Of a stretch of 64,000 nucleotides of DNA, positions 44,070-55,194 are shown piece after piece. This DNA is from Liopterus haemorrhoidalis (taxonomy: Eukaryota > Arthropoda > Insecta > Coleoptera > Dytiscidae). Location of the stretch: assembly GCA_963971575.1 (NCBI GenBank), contig OZ020620.1, forward strand, positions 37,773,992 through 37,837,991, in the 5' to 3' direction. The position numbers and the translations under genes are program-made. A model generated the notes under the pieces. The model did no database searches and was not told where the DNA came from. It saw only the letters and a list, made by a program, of their open reading frames with translations. Each line of letters starts with the position of its first letter. The first letter of the stretch is position 1.

Positions 44070-46060
44070 TTCAGCAATCCGTGCGGATTTTTGTATTGCG
44101 ATCTCTCTTAATGTGTGCGAGCATTTAACAGCCCGTGTAGATATTTACATCTATAATTGCTCTGAGATAGTTATGTCCCTAATGAGCGCGAGCATTTAGC
44201 AGTCCGTGCGGATTTTTGTATTGCGATCTCTCTTAATGTGTGCGAGCATTTAACAGCCCGTGTAGATATTTACATCTATAATTGCTCTGAGATAGTTATG
44301 TCCCTAATGAGCGCGAGCATTTAGCAGTCCGTGCGGATTTTTGTGTCTATAACTACTCTGAGATAGTTATGGCCCTAATGTGCGCGAGCATTTAGCAGTC
44401 CGTGCGGATTTTTGTGTCTATAACTACTCTGAGATAGTTATGGCCCTAATGTGCGCGAGCATTTAGCAGTCCGTGAGGATTTTTTTGTCTATAACTACTC
44501 TGAGATAGTTATGGCCCTAATGTGCGCGAGCATTTAGCAGTCCGTGCGGATTTTTTTGTCTATAACTACTCTGAGATAGTTATGGCTCTAATGTCCGTAA
44601 GCATTTAGCAGTCCGTGTGGATTTTTGTGTCTATAACTACTCTGAGATAGTTATGGCCCTAATGTGTGCGAGCATTTAGCAGTCCGTGCGGATTTTTGTG
44701 TCTATAACTACTCTGGGGTAATTATAGCCCTAATGTGCGCGAGCATTTAGCAGTCCGTGCGGATTTTTAGGTCTATAACTACTCTGAGATAATTATGGCC
44801 CTAATGTGCGCAAGCATTTAGCAGTCCGTGCGGATTTTTAGGTCTATAACTACTCTGAGATAATTATGGCCCTAATGTGCGCAAGCATTTAGCAGTCCGT
44901 GCGGATTTTTGTGTCTATAACTACTCTGGGGTAATTATAGCCCTAATGTGCGCGAGCATTTAGCAGTCCGTGCGGATTTTTAGGTCTATAACTACTCTGA
45001 GATAATTATGGCCCTAATGTGCGCAAGCATTTAGCAGTCCGTGCGGATTTTTAGGTCTATAACTACTCTGAGATAATTATGGCCCTAATGTGCGCAAGCA
45101 TTTAGCAGTCCGTGCGGATTTTTGTGTCTATAACTACTCTGGGGTAATTATGGCCCTAATGTGTGCGAGCATTTAGCAGTCCGTGCGGATTTTTGTGTCT
45201 ATAACTACTCTGGGGTAATTATAGCCCTAATGTGCGCGAGCATTTAGCAGTCCGTGCGGATTTTTAGGTCTATAACTACTCTGAGATAATTATGGCCCTA
45301 ATGTGCGCAAGCATTTAGCAGTCCGTGCGGATTTTTAGGTCTATAACTACTCTGAGATAATTATGGCCCTAATGTGCGCAAGCATTTAGCAGTCCGTGCG
45401 GATTTTTAGGTCTATAACTACTCTGAGATAATTATGGCCCTAATGTGCGCAAGCATTTAGCAGTCCGTGCGGATTTTTGTGTCTATAACTACTCTGGGGT
45501 AATTATGGCCCTAATGTGCGCGAGCATTTAGCAGTCCGTGCGGATTTTTTTGTCTATAACTACTCTGAGATAGTTATGGCCCTAATGTGCGCAAGCATTT
45601 AGCAGTCCGTGTGGATTTTTGTGTCTATAACTACTCTGAGATAGTTATGGCCCTAATGTGTGCGAGCATTTAGCAGTCCGTGCGGATTTTTGTGTCTATA
45701 ACTACTCTGAGATAGTTATGGCCCTAATGTGTGCGAGCATTTAGCAGTCCGTGCGGATTTTTGTGTCTATAACTACTCTGAGATAGTTATGGCCCTAATG
45801 TGTGCGAGCATTTAGCAGTCCGTGCGGATTTTTGTGTCTATAACTACTCTGGGGTAATTATGGCCCTAATGTGCGCGAGCATTTAGCAGTCCGTGCGGAT
45901 TTTTGTGTCTATAACTACTCTGGGGTAATTATGGCCTTAATGTGCGCGAGCATTTAGCAGTCCGTGCGGATTTTTAGGTCTATAACTACTCTGAGATAAT
46001 TATGGCCCTAATGTGCGCGAGCATTTAGCAGTCCGTGCGGATTTCCGATCTATAATTATG
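44070..46060. repeat. 71-bp satellite, array 2 (29 monomers)
   Basis: Monomer starts (at ttta/tttc of catttagcag) fall at 44070, 44124, 44195, 44249, 44320, 44391 and then at exact 71-bp steps to 46024. Twenty-four consecutive monomers therefore carry no length change. Two early monomers are 54 bp and contain tattgcgatctctctta in place of the ctataa block. Variants at three positions (gtgtc/aggtc, gagata/ggggta, gcgcg/gcgca) recur in a three-monomer 213-bp pattern between 44675 and 45100. There are no unique spacers. Confidence 0.97.
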
Positions 46061-46429
46061 GTGATCTATTTTTCTAAGTTGTTCATTGGGTATTGAAATT
46101 TCAACCACACTGCATATATGTGTTTTAAAAGATTTATCTTTTTATTAATATAATCTATTTTTCTATCACTTGAATCACATAAAATAGCACGAATTGCAAT
46201 TTCTAAAAAATAAACTTATACAGCAAACAATAAATTATTTTGAATACAATTAAAACAATAACATTTATTTATATACAGTTACATAGGTACAAAACAATGT
46301 TGAAGAAACATTATTTATAATTTAACAGTTTTAAACATGCTTTTATGTGTATTTAAATATTACATAACATATGAACACATTTCCATCCGTCCTCAGATAT
46401 GAACTTTATTTCTCCAATGTCTACTAATC

Positions 46430-46435
46430 TTTATT
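46430..46435 (-). promoter_or_regulatory. Poly(A) signal of COA4
   Basis: AATAAA on the minus strand (TTTATT on the plus), about 40 bp past the COA4 stop. A second AATAAA lies at 46405-46410. Confidence 0.6.
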
Positions 46436-46474
46436 AACTTGACATGTTTCTAATATATTATGATTAAAATGCAC

Positions 46475-46582
46475 TTAGTTGTGTTGTTTATTACTTCTTG
46501 CTTTAAAATCATCCATGCATGTCCTGAATTCCTTTACTTCTTCCTGGCACTCTCTCCAATCTTTCTTTTCAGCAATACACAT
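46475..46582 (-). CDS. COA4: COA4/CHCHD8 mitochondrial twin Cx9C protein, exon 2
   Basis: On the minus strand an acceptor (tgttgttttccag) precedes 35 codons and TAA: MCIAEKKDWRECQEEVKEF, then RTCMDDFKARSN and a short basic tail. With exon 1 it makes a 67-residue protein with cysteines 24, 34, 44 and 54. All three intervals are exactly nine residues: CIEHHYKLQMC, CIAEKKDWREC and CQEEVKEFRTC. This is the twin Cx9C CHCH fold, and the wording (DWRECQ, FRTCM) matches COA4. COA4 is a small intermembrane-space protein imported by the MIA40 relay and needed for cytochrome c oxidase assembly. It is slightly shorter than the human protein (87 aa), mostly at the termini. Confidence 0.9.
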   Translation of the reverse strand: MCIAEKKDWRECQEEVKEFRTCMDDFKARSNKQHN

Positions 46583-46668
46583 CTGGAAAACAACAATGGA
46601 TCATATTAGTGATTTTTGGGTCATAAATTTGGTTTCCCGCCCTATTTCCCATAGAGGTTGGTCTAAAA

Positions 46669-46700
46669 CAGTGGTTCTTAACTGGTGTTCCGCGGAACGC
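46669..46700 (+). mobile_element. Orphan hAT-type left end
   Basis: CAGTGGTTCTTAACTGGTG followed by ttccgcggaacgcc has the shape of a hAT end. No inverted partner is visible before the complete hAT at 46811. Confidence 0.35.
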
Positions 46701-46810
46701 CGTTAACGCGCGTATCGCATTACGTGTCTGAGGAATTTATCTCCGTTTGGCGAAGAAGTGTTCTTGTCTATAATGAGTAATATAGAAGTATTAATATATG
46801 GGGTATTGAT

Positions 46811-47783
46811 TAAGGTGACCAACTTTTTTACAATGAAAAGGAGGACACAAGGAAATATCGTAAAAAAAAAAATACAATGAAACGGAGGACACAAGGAAAT
46901 ATCGTAAAAAAATTTTATTTTCCTTTTTTTTTGCAATAATAATACACTATATAAAAAAATGTAAAATAAAAACTCTGTTGAAAAAAAACATATAATGATT
47001 AATTATTATTTAAACGAGTACTTATCAAGCGAATGAATATTTTTTTATCAAAGTATCATCTTCTAACAATATATTGGTAATATCTGAACAAGAAATATCC
47101 TTCATATTGAATTTTACGGCAAGTGCTACAGCTTGTCCAAAAATCATTAGCAATTGAAAAAAATTCTTTCAACTGCTGCATTAGTTCCAGGGCAGCACAA
47201 GGCAAATTGAACAAGAATAAATACATTTTCACATGGATTATGTTCATTTTTAAAATGGCTGAATATTTCTACCCATCTTTTATCAATTTCAACGTGTTGA
47301 TTTTCCCATTGTATTAATTTTTCAGAATTTAAATATACATTCAGTCTTCTAATTTCTTCAAATAGACAATTGTCGTCTATTTTAATATCTGGCATTTCTT
47401 TAGATAAAAACTCAACACAAGATTCAATATCTGTCCAATTTACTTGCGATGAAGTAAAAAAAAACACCATTGAAAACAATTATTTACCAAGGTGTTTGTT
47501 TCAGACCATTCTTCGATATATTGAAAACAAGTTTGGTAAAATTTCTGCACTTCTTTGATAAACTTTTCTGTTATGTGCGTATGCGTCTCATAATCGCGTC
47601 TCGCCGCATTCTACCGAACCTTGACGAATGTCAAATGCAAATATGTACGTCACATCCATTGCAACGGATCGGCTCGGCATCGATAGAATACGAAAAGGAG
47701 GACATATAGGAGGACACTTTTCAAAGGACAAATCATACAAAAGGAGGATTGTCCTGCTCAAAGGAGGACGGTTGGTCACCTTA
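46811..47783 (-). mobile_element. hAT element with transposase relic in the COA4 intron
   Basis: TAAGGTGACCAAC and the inverted GTTGGTCACCTTA are perfect ends flanked by an exact 8-bp duplication gtattgat (46803-46810 and 47784-47791). The repeated aaggaggac motif near both ends is probably a transposase-binding subterminal array. A minus-strand transposase C-terminus lies inside. At 973 bp it is an internal deletion derivative. Confidence 0.95.
47147..47479 (-). pseudogene. hAT transposase C-terminal dimerisation domain
   Basis: The frame ends with FALCCPGTNAAVERIFFNC, the hAT C-terminal signature in which P-x-S/T-N-A-x-x-E-R-x-F marks the end of the RNase H-like fold and the dimerisation region. 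About 110 residues remain; the BED finger and most of the catalytic core are missing. It is carried by the 46811-47783 element. Confidence 0.85.
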
Positions 47784-47794
47784 GTATTGATGCG

Positions 47795-48440
47795 AGCGTA
47801 TCTCGTAATTAAGTACGCTTGTAAGTCTTTTGATGAAAGCACGGGGGATACTCTTTCAAAAGTTATTGAAATTTTTGTTCGATAATAACTCACAATTTGT
47901 TATTACTTATTAAATACCTAGAAAGTCCTGAAAATTTATATTTCACATCAATTTTGTCATCACTTGGATCAGTGTAATTTTTTTTTTTTTTTGTCAACAG
48001 CTAAATTACCTTTTCTTCTTTTTGTCATCAGTTGAAGCGCTCAACTTCAAATTGCATCGGTGCGCCATGACCTCTAAAGCCAGTACTGCATTATGTACTC
48101 TACTTATTCAATAACTTTACTAAAATTTTCCATTGGCAGTGATTTTATCAATATTTGTTTTTTTTCAACATTACTACGAATTATGTTTTAATAATGGGTA
48201 TATTAACCTTGACTTTCCCCTAGTTTTTTACCTCAATCTTAATTTGTTTTCCCGCTGCATTTTTACATAACGTGAAATACGTGCGCCGTATTGCAGGATG
48301 CGTTCGATATACCTTGACATGAGCTAGGGCCGGTCAGCAGTGCAACTTTTCGATGTACAAAGAATGCAATTATCACAAATGCACCTACTATCTCTATACT
48401 GTGTACGTGTAATATATAATTAACTATGAATAAATGAATT
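47795..48440. other. Remaining COA4 intron; possible promoter region at its end
   Basis: Mostly AT-rich with no repeat recognised. 48255-48350 is richer in GC and CpG (cgtgcgccgtattgc, gggccggtcagcagtg) and lies upstream of the small plus-strand exon candidate at 48450, so it could hold a promoter. Confidence 0.35.
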
Positions 48441-48449
48441 TACGTAAAT

Positions 48450-48465
48450 ATGTCTCCGGAAAACG
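48450..48465 (+). CDS. Candidate first coding exon of glycerol kinase
   Basis: ATGTCTCCGGAAAACG is followed by a perfect donor gtaagt. An in-frame TGA lies four codons upstream, and aaat precedes the ATG, a favourable insect start context. It encodes MSPEN plus one base (phase 1). Joined to 60932 it gives GWQNLDSGDGDMPSEK, then the glycerol kinase domain. The intron would be 12.5 kb. Only the phase, start context and donor support it, and the exon at 28547 is an alternative. It lies antisense within the COA4 intron, 47 bp from COA4 exon 1. Confidence 0.4.
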
Positions 48466-48511
48466 GTAAGTAATATAAAATAAATATCTTTTTGAAGTAA
48501 TTTAGACTTGC

Positions 48512-48607
48512 CTGTAATTTATAATGGTGTTCTATGCACCCTGTTTTCTTTAATAATGTATCAACTAAGTCCTCATCTTCAGGTTCTTGTGATTTTTGCA
48601 AAGTCAT
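48512..48607 (-). CDS. COA4: COA4/CHCHD8 mitochondrial twin Cx9C protein, exon 1
   Basis: On the minus strand the ATG (48607-48605) opens 32 codons: MTLQKSQEPEDEDLVDTLLK, then KTGCIEHHYKLQ. An acidic, disordered start before the first helix is also seen in human COA4. The exon ends TTACAG and the intron starts GCAAGT, a GC donor with an otherwise ideal consensus. The only nearby GT would shift the frame and destroy the Cx9C spacing, so the GC-AG intron is well supported (phase 0). The intron is 1929 bp and contains a hAT. There is no cleavable presequence, as usual for MIA40 substrates. Confidence 0.9.
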
Positions 48608-48619
48608 GTTAATTAACGT

Positions 48620-49170
48620 TTGATTTTATTGATTTTAACTAACTTTCATTTGAAATCAGGCACTGCAATGATACGTAAGAATTAGGTTAGAATTTCTGTG
48701 TCTCATTTCACACGCATGTATATTCAAATTTTTACCGCTCGTCAAAGATTATTATAAATAAATTTAATCTTTTTTTGTTGTTTATTTGAAACCATTCAAG
48801 GAATTTTGCGTTTTATTATTGTTTTTTAATTTATTTCAAGGTTACTTTTTTGTATTAGTGGGTGGGCTGTAAATGAAGAAATTAGATAAAATTATGACGT
48901 ATTTTTATATAAAATTTATATTATTGTTTATTTAACATTTGACTTTTGTGCCAGTGACAGTCAACTGACGTATTATTTTATCAAATAAAATTCAAAATTT
49001 GTAGTTCCTTTTTTATGAAAGAATTTTAGTTTATCTCTTTGAGGCGTAAGTTTTATATTATTTCTTATCTTATGCATTCTTTAATTTGAAATATGAGTTT
49101 TAAATTTATTATATTGATTAGAAAGCTTGCAAATTTTTGCGATAATGCATACTATTTTATTTAGAAATTA
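48620..49170. other. COA4 upstream region, nothing recognised
   Basis: The COA4 promoter must lie in this AT-rich stretch, but I see no distinct element. Confidence 0.3.
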
Positions 49171-49176
49171 CAACTA

Positions 49177-50000
49177 TTAGGTCGTTAAGGATGAAATTTG
49201 TAGAAAAAAGGCAAAGTTGGTTGATAACTTACAAATATAAGGAATTATTTTATTCATCAAAGTATGCACCCATATTGTCTATACACTTTTTTCATTTGAG
49301 CGGCAGATTGTTCAGGCCTGTGGTATAAAACTCTGGCGGACGAGAGTCAATGCATTCTTGGAAGGCCAGTTTAGCAGCATTGTTGAAATTTAACTGTTTT
49401 CCTATTAAAAAGTTGTCCAAATTGTGGAAGAAGTAGTAGTCAGTGGGGGCTAGGTCTGGTTAGTATGGAGGATGATGAAGAAGTTCCAACTCCAATTCCT
49501 GTAGTTTTTCCACAGTCATTTGTGCAGTGTGTGGTCTAGCGTTATCATGCAATAAGATAGAAGTCGATCTGTTGACCAATCTAGGCTGTTTTTAAGTTTT
49601 TGCATCATTTCGTCCAGTTGGTTGCAGTATATTTCCTACTGTGATCGATGAGCCAGTATTTTTTTGTTTTGTTTGGTTTTTAAGTTACCTGTACGAAATT
49701 TGGCGAACCAATTTGATATTATCTGCTGCGTAGTAGCACTACAGCCAAATACAATATTAATGTTTCGCGCAGTCTGCGATGCCGTAGTTCCACATAAGAA
49801 ATCATACTTCATAATAGTGTGAATTTCCGACCGTTCCATTTTCAACAAAGTTAATTTTTAAAAAAGTTTTTGATATTTTTTAAAGTATACAATGATTTCT
49901 TTAAATAGGCGAGATGAGTAACTATCCAACAAAAAAAAAACAGAACGGTAAAATATTAAGGCAATATTATTAACTACAAATTTCATCCTTGACGACCTGA
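49177..50000 (-). mobile_element. Mariner element, internally deleted (824 bp)
   Basis: TTAGGTCGTTAAGGATGAAA and the inverted TTTCATCCTTGACGACCTGA are terminal inverted repeats flanked by TA (49175-49176 and 50001-50002). On the minus strand 49636-49848 reads MERSEIHTIMKYDFLCGTTA, then SQTARNINIVFG and ISNWFAKFRTGN, the N-terminal helix-turn-helix region of a mariner transposase. Catalytic fragments follow with frame breaks. At about 0.8 kb it is shorter than intact mariners (about 1.3 kb). Confidence 0.85.
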
Positions 50001-50006
50001 TATCTA

Positions 50007-50740
50007 CAGACCTGATGTCGTTTATAACGACATCTGATATAACGACATATCGGTTGTGGCAACGAAATTTCAAAGTCCCGACCAAAAACAAAACTTTTTA
50101 AAGTCTTCGCTTATAACGACATCAGATATTACGACAAAATTAATATAACAACGAAAAATGGCTTCAAATTCGGCTCAAATTATCTTTTATAACGAGGGGT
50201 CACCACTGCCGAACGAGGAAACGCCGGGGAAGTACCGAATTGGCTAGGCGAATTACCGAGTTATGAAAACAAAAGGCGAAACTCGAGAGATAAACATATT
50301 CATTCAGTGATAAACTACGAGTTGAAGGTACGTCATCGACATCGATATGGCGAAACGAAATATATTAATGTAAATTTTTCAAATATTAATGAAGAACTCG
50401 AAACGGAGGAGGATATGACGGAAAATAAAATTTTAGCTGGGTCAGATCCGAATTTGGTGTCAGAAATAAACAACGACGATGTAGAAATGGAAAAAATAAC
50501 CGGTTCCAAATATCTATTATAACGGATGCATTTTCAGCAATTCAAATAATTCAGAATTTTTTCACGTTTAATCCAAATTTTAAAGAGCTTAAAGCAGATT
50601 TTATATTGCTACATTTGAAAAAAATATCGAAAAAAACTTTTTAGAAAACCAAAAATCACAAAAACAAACCAAAATGAGATTTTGTTTGTAATAACGGTTC
50701 GATGCAACAAAAATATTTTAGATTTTTGACTTAAGCCTCT
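50007..50740 (+). mobile_element. Tigger/pogo-like element, 3' truncated
   Basis: CAGACCTGATGTCGTTTATA at 50007 (TA before it) and repeated ataacgac motifs match the ends of the element at 37850-38680. The frame 50307-50522 is homologous to the frame there. The far terminus is lost. It starts only 6 bp after the mariner copy, so the two insertions share almost the same site. Confidence 0.6.
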
Positions 50741-50744
50741 TTCA

Positions 50745-51640
50745 TAATCCCTGGCTTAAATTTATTGTTCAACTAATTTAAATAAAGCTGGTGGGTTGAT
50801 TAAATATCAGGTACTGACGTTTTCCATTGTCTATCAACCAGTCGATGATTTATTGGCAATATCGATCCTTTTATTGCGCAGCAATATCATCAGACGAAGT
50901 GACGAAAAAACAATGATGAATACAATAACTATGCGGCCATTGACAATGCAACTGTCAATGAGCCAATTCGTAGTACGTTAATAGATCATTTAATTATTTT
51001 TATATCAAATGTCGTGATTATCTAAAGGTGTATGTCTTATCTATTATTGTGTATTCGACTAGATAGCGAGTGTGTGTCTACTGTTGAGTTGGCATATTTG
51101 TTTGTTTTCCAATATTTAGGATGTCTGCAATTTTGGATGTGCCGATTATTAATGGTATTTAAATTTATTATAAGTTATAAAGTTACAATATTGTTTAGTA
51201 TAAAATATATACTAATATTTCCGTTATAAATAAATACGTATTACTACAATACCATAGTCTAACAACTTTGATTTTCTGGAATCTCATGGAATTTGAAATT
51301 ACATTATAAATTCCTTGAATTAAAAATTTTCATTCTTAATGATTCATATTTAAAATATATATTTTATTTATGCAAAATAATACAGTCGATTGTTGACATT
51401 CGAGGGGGGGTCACATTCGTAAAACCGTAAAATTTAGTTGTGTCGGCATGTATATCGCACGTATATATTATGTATACGAGCCCCTCGTCATAATTGTTTG
51501 TCCTACGAATGTATCAGGATAAAATTTTGTTAAAAAATAATGTGTCTCTTAATTCCGTCAAAACTAAAGCAAAATATTTATATAATTCATTATGAGGACA
51601 TGTTAGAAACTTAAATCAACATCAACAAAAGTTATAACAC
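50745..51640. other. No feature recognised
   Basis: AT-rich DNA with a short poly-G run at 51405; nothing else supported. Confidence 0.4.
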
Positions 51641-51649
51641 ATTTTACTT

Positions 51650-52600
51650 TTATTTACAGATTAACATTAAAAAAAAATCAATAGATGCTTTTAAAATAGT
51701 TCGTCCTATAGCTCTACCATTGTGTGCAGTCATATTTTCTTTTAATTGCATTAATCCTGTTTGACATGGTCTGCACAAGTTGTTTGCATATTTCTGAAGT
51801 AAAGCTACTCCACCTGTGCATATTTTTTTCACATAATTGCTCTTTAGTTCGAACTGGATGATTTAGTTCATTTTCCTCCAAACATTTTCGATAGGTGATA
51901 AATCGGGGCTATTTGGCGGCCATTTCATAACGGGAATTTGTTTATCTTCAAGCCATTTTGAAATTTCTTTTGCAGTATGGCAAGCTGCGTCATCTCGTTG
52001 AAAAATATATTCTCCATATTCTGTTTGTATTTGGGGAATTGATGGTTGAAGTTAATTTTCAAGTATTTCTTTATATGTTTTAGAATTTACGGTCCCGTTA
52101 ATAAAGAGCAAATTTCCAACATCTTAACTTGACATACATCCCAAAACTATGGGTTAACTTTTCGTACTAAACAATCGTTATGATATGCTTCATTACGAGT
52201 TTTTATAACCCGTTTGCGACTGTTTCCGACACAAACCTCGAAACGCGATTCGTCGTTCCAAATTATGGAATCCCACTAACGAGATGTCCAATTTTGGTGA
52301 CTTCTGAGCCATTTCAAATGTTTTTTTTGTTTTGTTTAATCGTTAGCATAGGTTTTTCTTTGGCCTACAAATTTATATTGTAAAATAGATTTTTCCAACA
52401 CATTAAGACTTACCTTATAAAAGCTGTAACCCATTTTTTTCATATGTCTACTACATGTGGAAATAGATATTTGTTCATCTACTTCTTTATTCCACGTTGC
52501 TGTTATGTCTTTAGAGTACGCACGTATATTTTTCTTTATGATGCATTTCAACTTCAGCCGATTGCTGGATTTTATCAAAGTCTTCTTTAAAGTTTTCATT
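51650..52600 (-). pseudogene. Tc1-type transposase relic, most of the length
   Basis: Minus-strand pieces in order: an N-terminal part (RAYSKDITATWNKEVDEQIS, then TCSRHMKKMGYSFYK), DETRFEVCVGNSRKR around the second catalytic block, KWPPNSPDLSPIENVW with the catalytic glutamate, and a C-terminal part (RPCQTGLMQLKENMTAHNGR). Several stops and frameshifts separate them. It is one of the most complete transposase relics here and could be reconstructed only by comparison with other copies. No terminal inverted repeats were found with confidence. Confidence 0.8.
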
Positions 52601-52747
52601 GAACCTCGTACTTCAAAATTTTTACAGTCGAGTATGCAAGATTAAATGTGTTTGCAACAGAATATGCAGATTTTAATAAGAGTATTTACTTATATCGCGC
52701 CACCTCTACGTATAATCAATTTAAGAGTTACTAACTGTAGCTGTGTT

Positions 52748-53589
52748 CAGTGATGCCAACTATAGATATTTTCAATGCACTAAATAGAGCGTAAGAATCC
52801 ACCAGAAATGCACCAAAACTAGGGCGTATTCCGAGTTTGGGGAGTTCAAAAACCATATCGAACAATTACTTTTTTGTTGTATGAAGATGCCTGTTAGTAA
52901 TAATAAAATAATAATAAATTTATTTATTTATTTTTTTATTGTTGAATTATAACTTTTAATATTTTAATATTCAGTACAAGAATAATAAATATATAATAAA
53001 CATTAATTATTAACTTAATCACATTCAAAACAAAAACTTCACATTGCAAACTCATAATTGCCTAGTTAACATATTTTTAATCACAAGATAAAGTAAATGT
53101 TTCTCATCTTAACTAACAAAATAGAAACTCCGAAAAATTATTATTAATTTAAATTTATTAAAGATAGATATTAAATGCTTCTTCCACGTCTTGATTTATT
53201 TCATTTTTGTATGTTTCGTTTGTTTTGATTTTAGAAACCACTGAATCCGGCAGTTCATAATTAAAGCAACATTTGTTGTATCTTTCAAGTCCAGCCTTTA
53301 CTGTTAATATTGCGTTAACTGTATCAACCTGAAGCCTATTTCTTACTTTGTTTTTAATTATGTTCAAATTGCTAAAAAGTCGTTCTACCTCAGCATTAGA
53401 GTGTGGCAATACTAACAATGATATAGCAAAATTTGCCAACTTATAAAATGTTAGGCGCAATCATCAACAGATGATTTAAAACAGAAACACACCAGAATTT
53501 GCACTAGCGCACTAGAACGCAATTTTGGTCACTAGATAGGCTTTCAATACACCAGATCTAGTACAAAATGCACCAAATTGGAATCACTG
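52748..53589 (-). mobile_element. hAT element relic (842 bp)
   Basis: CAGTGATGCCAACTATAG and the inverted CCAAATTGGAATCACTG are its ends. The flanks gctgtgtt (52740-52747) and gttgtgtt (53590-53597) match at 7 of 8 positions. The repeated gcaccaaa / tgcacca motif near the ends and a minus-strand transposase C-terminus fit hAT. Confidence 0.8.
53158..53460 (-). pseudogene. hAT transposase C-terminal dimerisation domain
   Basis: The frame contains LLVLPHSNAEVERLFSNLN, then IIKNKVRNRLQVDTVNAIL, the hAT C-terminal dimerisation region with the expected N-A-x-x-E-R-x-F-S. It runs 100 residues before a stop. The family differs from the relic at 47147. No BED finger or catalytic core remains. Confidence 0.85.
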
Positions 53590-53599
53590 GTTGTGTTTC

Positions 53600-54238
53600 T
53601 AGTAAGCCTAACCCGTTAGCTTACGAACTATGACTCGGCACGGACAAGTACTTACGCTAAAATTCAAAGATATATGTATACTAAATTTAATAAGTTTAAT
53701 AAGGATAGGATGCACCAGCTGATTTTCAGAAATTTGTTTACAGCCATTTAAAAATTGAAATGACAACCATAATAAAATATTTAATTGTTTTTTTTGATAA
53801 TCGAAATTAAATATGTACTTTCATTATTACAATTAAAAAATATTGACTGATTTAGTTTTATGGAACAATTAGAATTATTAGTAATAAAATGAGTTTAATA
53901 TTAATTAAAATTTTAGAATTAGAAATTGAAGTGTGGAATTAAATATATTACACTAAAACAATAGTCAATAGTTTTATTTTGCTTAGATAAGTTATAATTA
54001 ATTTAGTATTTTGCACATTATTATCATTGGGATTATAATTTTTGGGACTTTATTTTATTTTGGTTGATTTGGAATATTGTTTTTATTTTTAATCAAGCTG
54101 TTTTTTTATTTATTATTATATGAAAATAGAATAAACTGTTACGTTTATGTTTATTTACTTTTTCTTTGTAACTTGTTTCCTAAATTAAATCTTAATTGAA
54201 ATTTTTTTAAGTTAAACCATGTATTATGTTAACCGGCT
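53600..54238. other. No feature recognised
   Basis: Very AT-rich DNA between the hAT and Harbinger copies; nothing supported. Confidence 0.4.
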
Positions 54239-54242
54239 ATTA

Positions 54243-55189
54243 TGCCGGGTTTACATTGGTAGAGTAAAAGAGCAAGTAACTAGCGCAAGTAACTAGAAAC
54301 TAGTTACTATCCCTGTGTAAACAGTTGACATTGTGACTAGTAGAGTACTAGCTGCTAGTAGTTGGGCTAGGATAGCAGCTAGCTCGTCGACGTATTTACT
54401 AGCTACTGTCTTTTCCCCCACTACGCAATATTGATTCATTTCAAATTGGCGGCAAGCGGTAACCTGTCATAATAAATAGAAAAAAAAAAATCAGGTAAGT
54501 TATAATTTATTTACATAAATTGCGTAACATTGATTTATTAATTGATGATTTCTGAAATCATCTGTAAAATAGCTGCCTTTGATACACGAAAAAGATGTTG
54601 TATACTACGATAACTATTTCCTGTGGCTAGGAAATAAAGCGTTAATTCCAATTTTATTCTTGCTGGGATCGCATCCCTCATTAGAGTATCAGTTCGTTGT
54701 ATTAATGGACTTAGTAAATTTAATAGCCTATTAAATTCGTCTGGTGTCATTCTTAAACACAGTCTGTACTCTTTTTGATCTTCCACAGCTAATTCACGAA
54801 ATATAAGGGTTGATGCGCCATGGGTAGCTCTTCTATCAATCCATTTTTTAACCCATTTTCGTTTAGGCTTATATTCTGTACCGATTTCTTCAATAAGACA
54901 ATCAGTTATTTCCTCCACAAGAAATTATGTAATACAAAATACCATTTTTTAATGGCATCACGCCGGCGACGATGTATATTCATATTCAACTATTTTTTGC
55001 AAATAGATAATTGCACAACAAAATTACAGTGAATATATCAAATGTGTTTAAACACTTACTATCCAGAAAATAACATAGTATGCCAATTGTGTACGAACAC
55101 CAACTATCCCGAAAATAAGATAGTAGAGTAAAGCGCGTAGTACTTGCGCTAGTTACTAGCTCTTTTACTTTACCAATGTAAACCCGGAA
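54243..55189 (-). mobile_element. PIF/Harbinger element (947 bp)
   Basis: TGCCGGGTTTACATTGGT and the inverted ACCAATGTAAACCCGGAA are the ends, extending about 29 bp, flanked by TTA on both sides (54240-54242 and 55190-55192). The subterminal regions are rich in ctagttact / agtaactag motifs in both directions. The transposase is reduced to its N-terminal part. Confidence 0.92.
54538..54918 (-). pseudogene. Harbinger transposase N-terminal fragment (126 aa)
   Basis: The frame reads KRKWVKKWIDRRATHGAST, FRELAVEDQKEYRLCLRMTP, PLIQRTDTLMRDAIPARIKL and TLYFLATGNSYRSIQHLFRV, collinear with the helical N-terminal half of HARBI1-like nucleases. It stops before the DDE catalytic blocks, which are deleted. 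The frame itself is unbroken, so the deletion is recent, or the reduced element has been copied as such. Confidence 0.85.
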
Positions 55190-55194
55190 TTAGG

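Noticed and set aside
44070..46060. CRISPR-like array of regularly spaced repeats
   Set aside because: The whole 71-bp unit is repeated with no unique spacers, and the genome is animal. It is a tandem satellite.
47588..47893. 101-codon minus-strand and 85-codon plus-strand ORFs at the hAT edge
   Set aside because: They cross the right terminus and target duplication of the hAT at 47783, so neither can be an ancestral gene.
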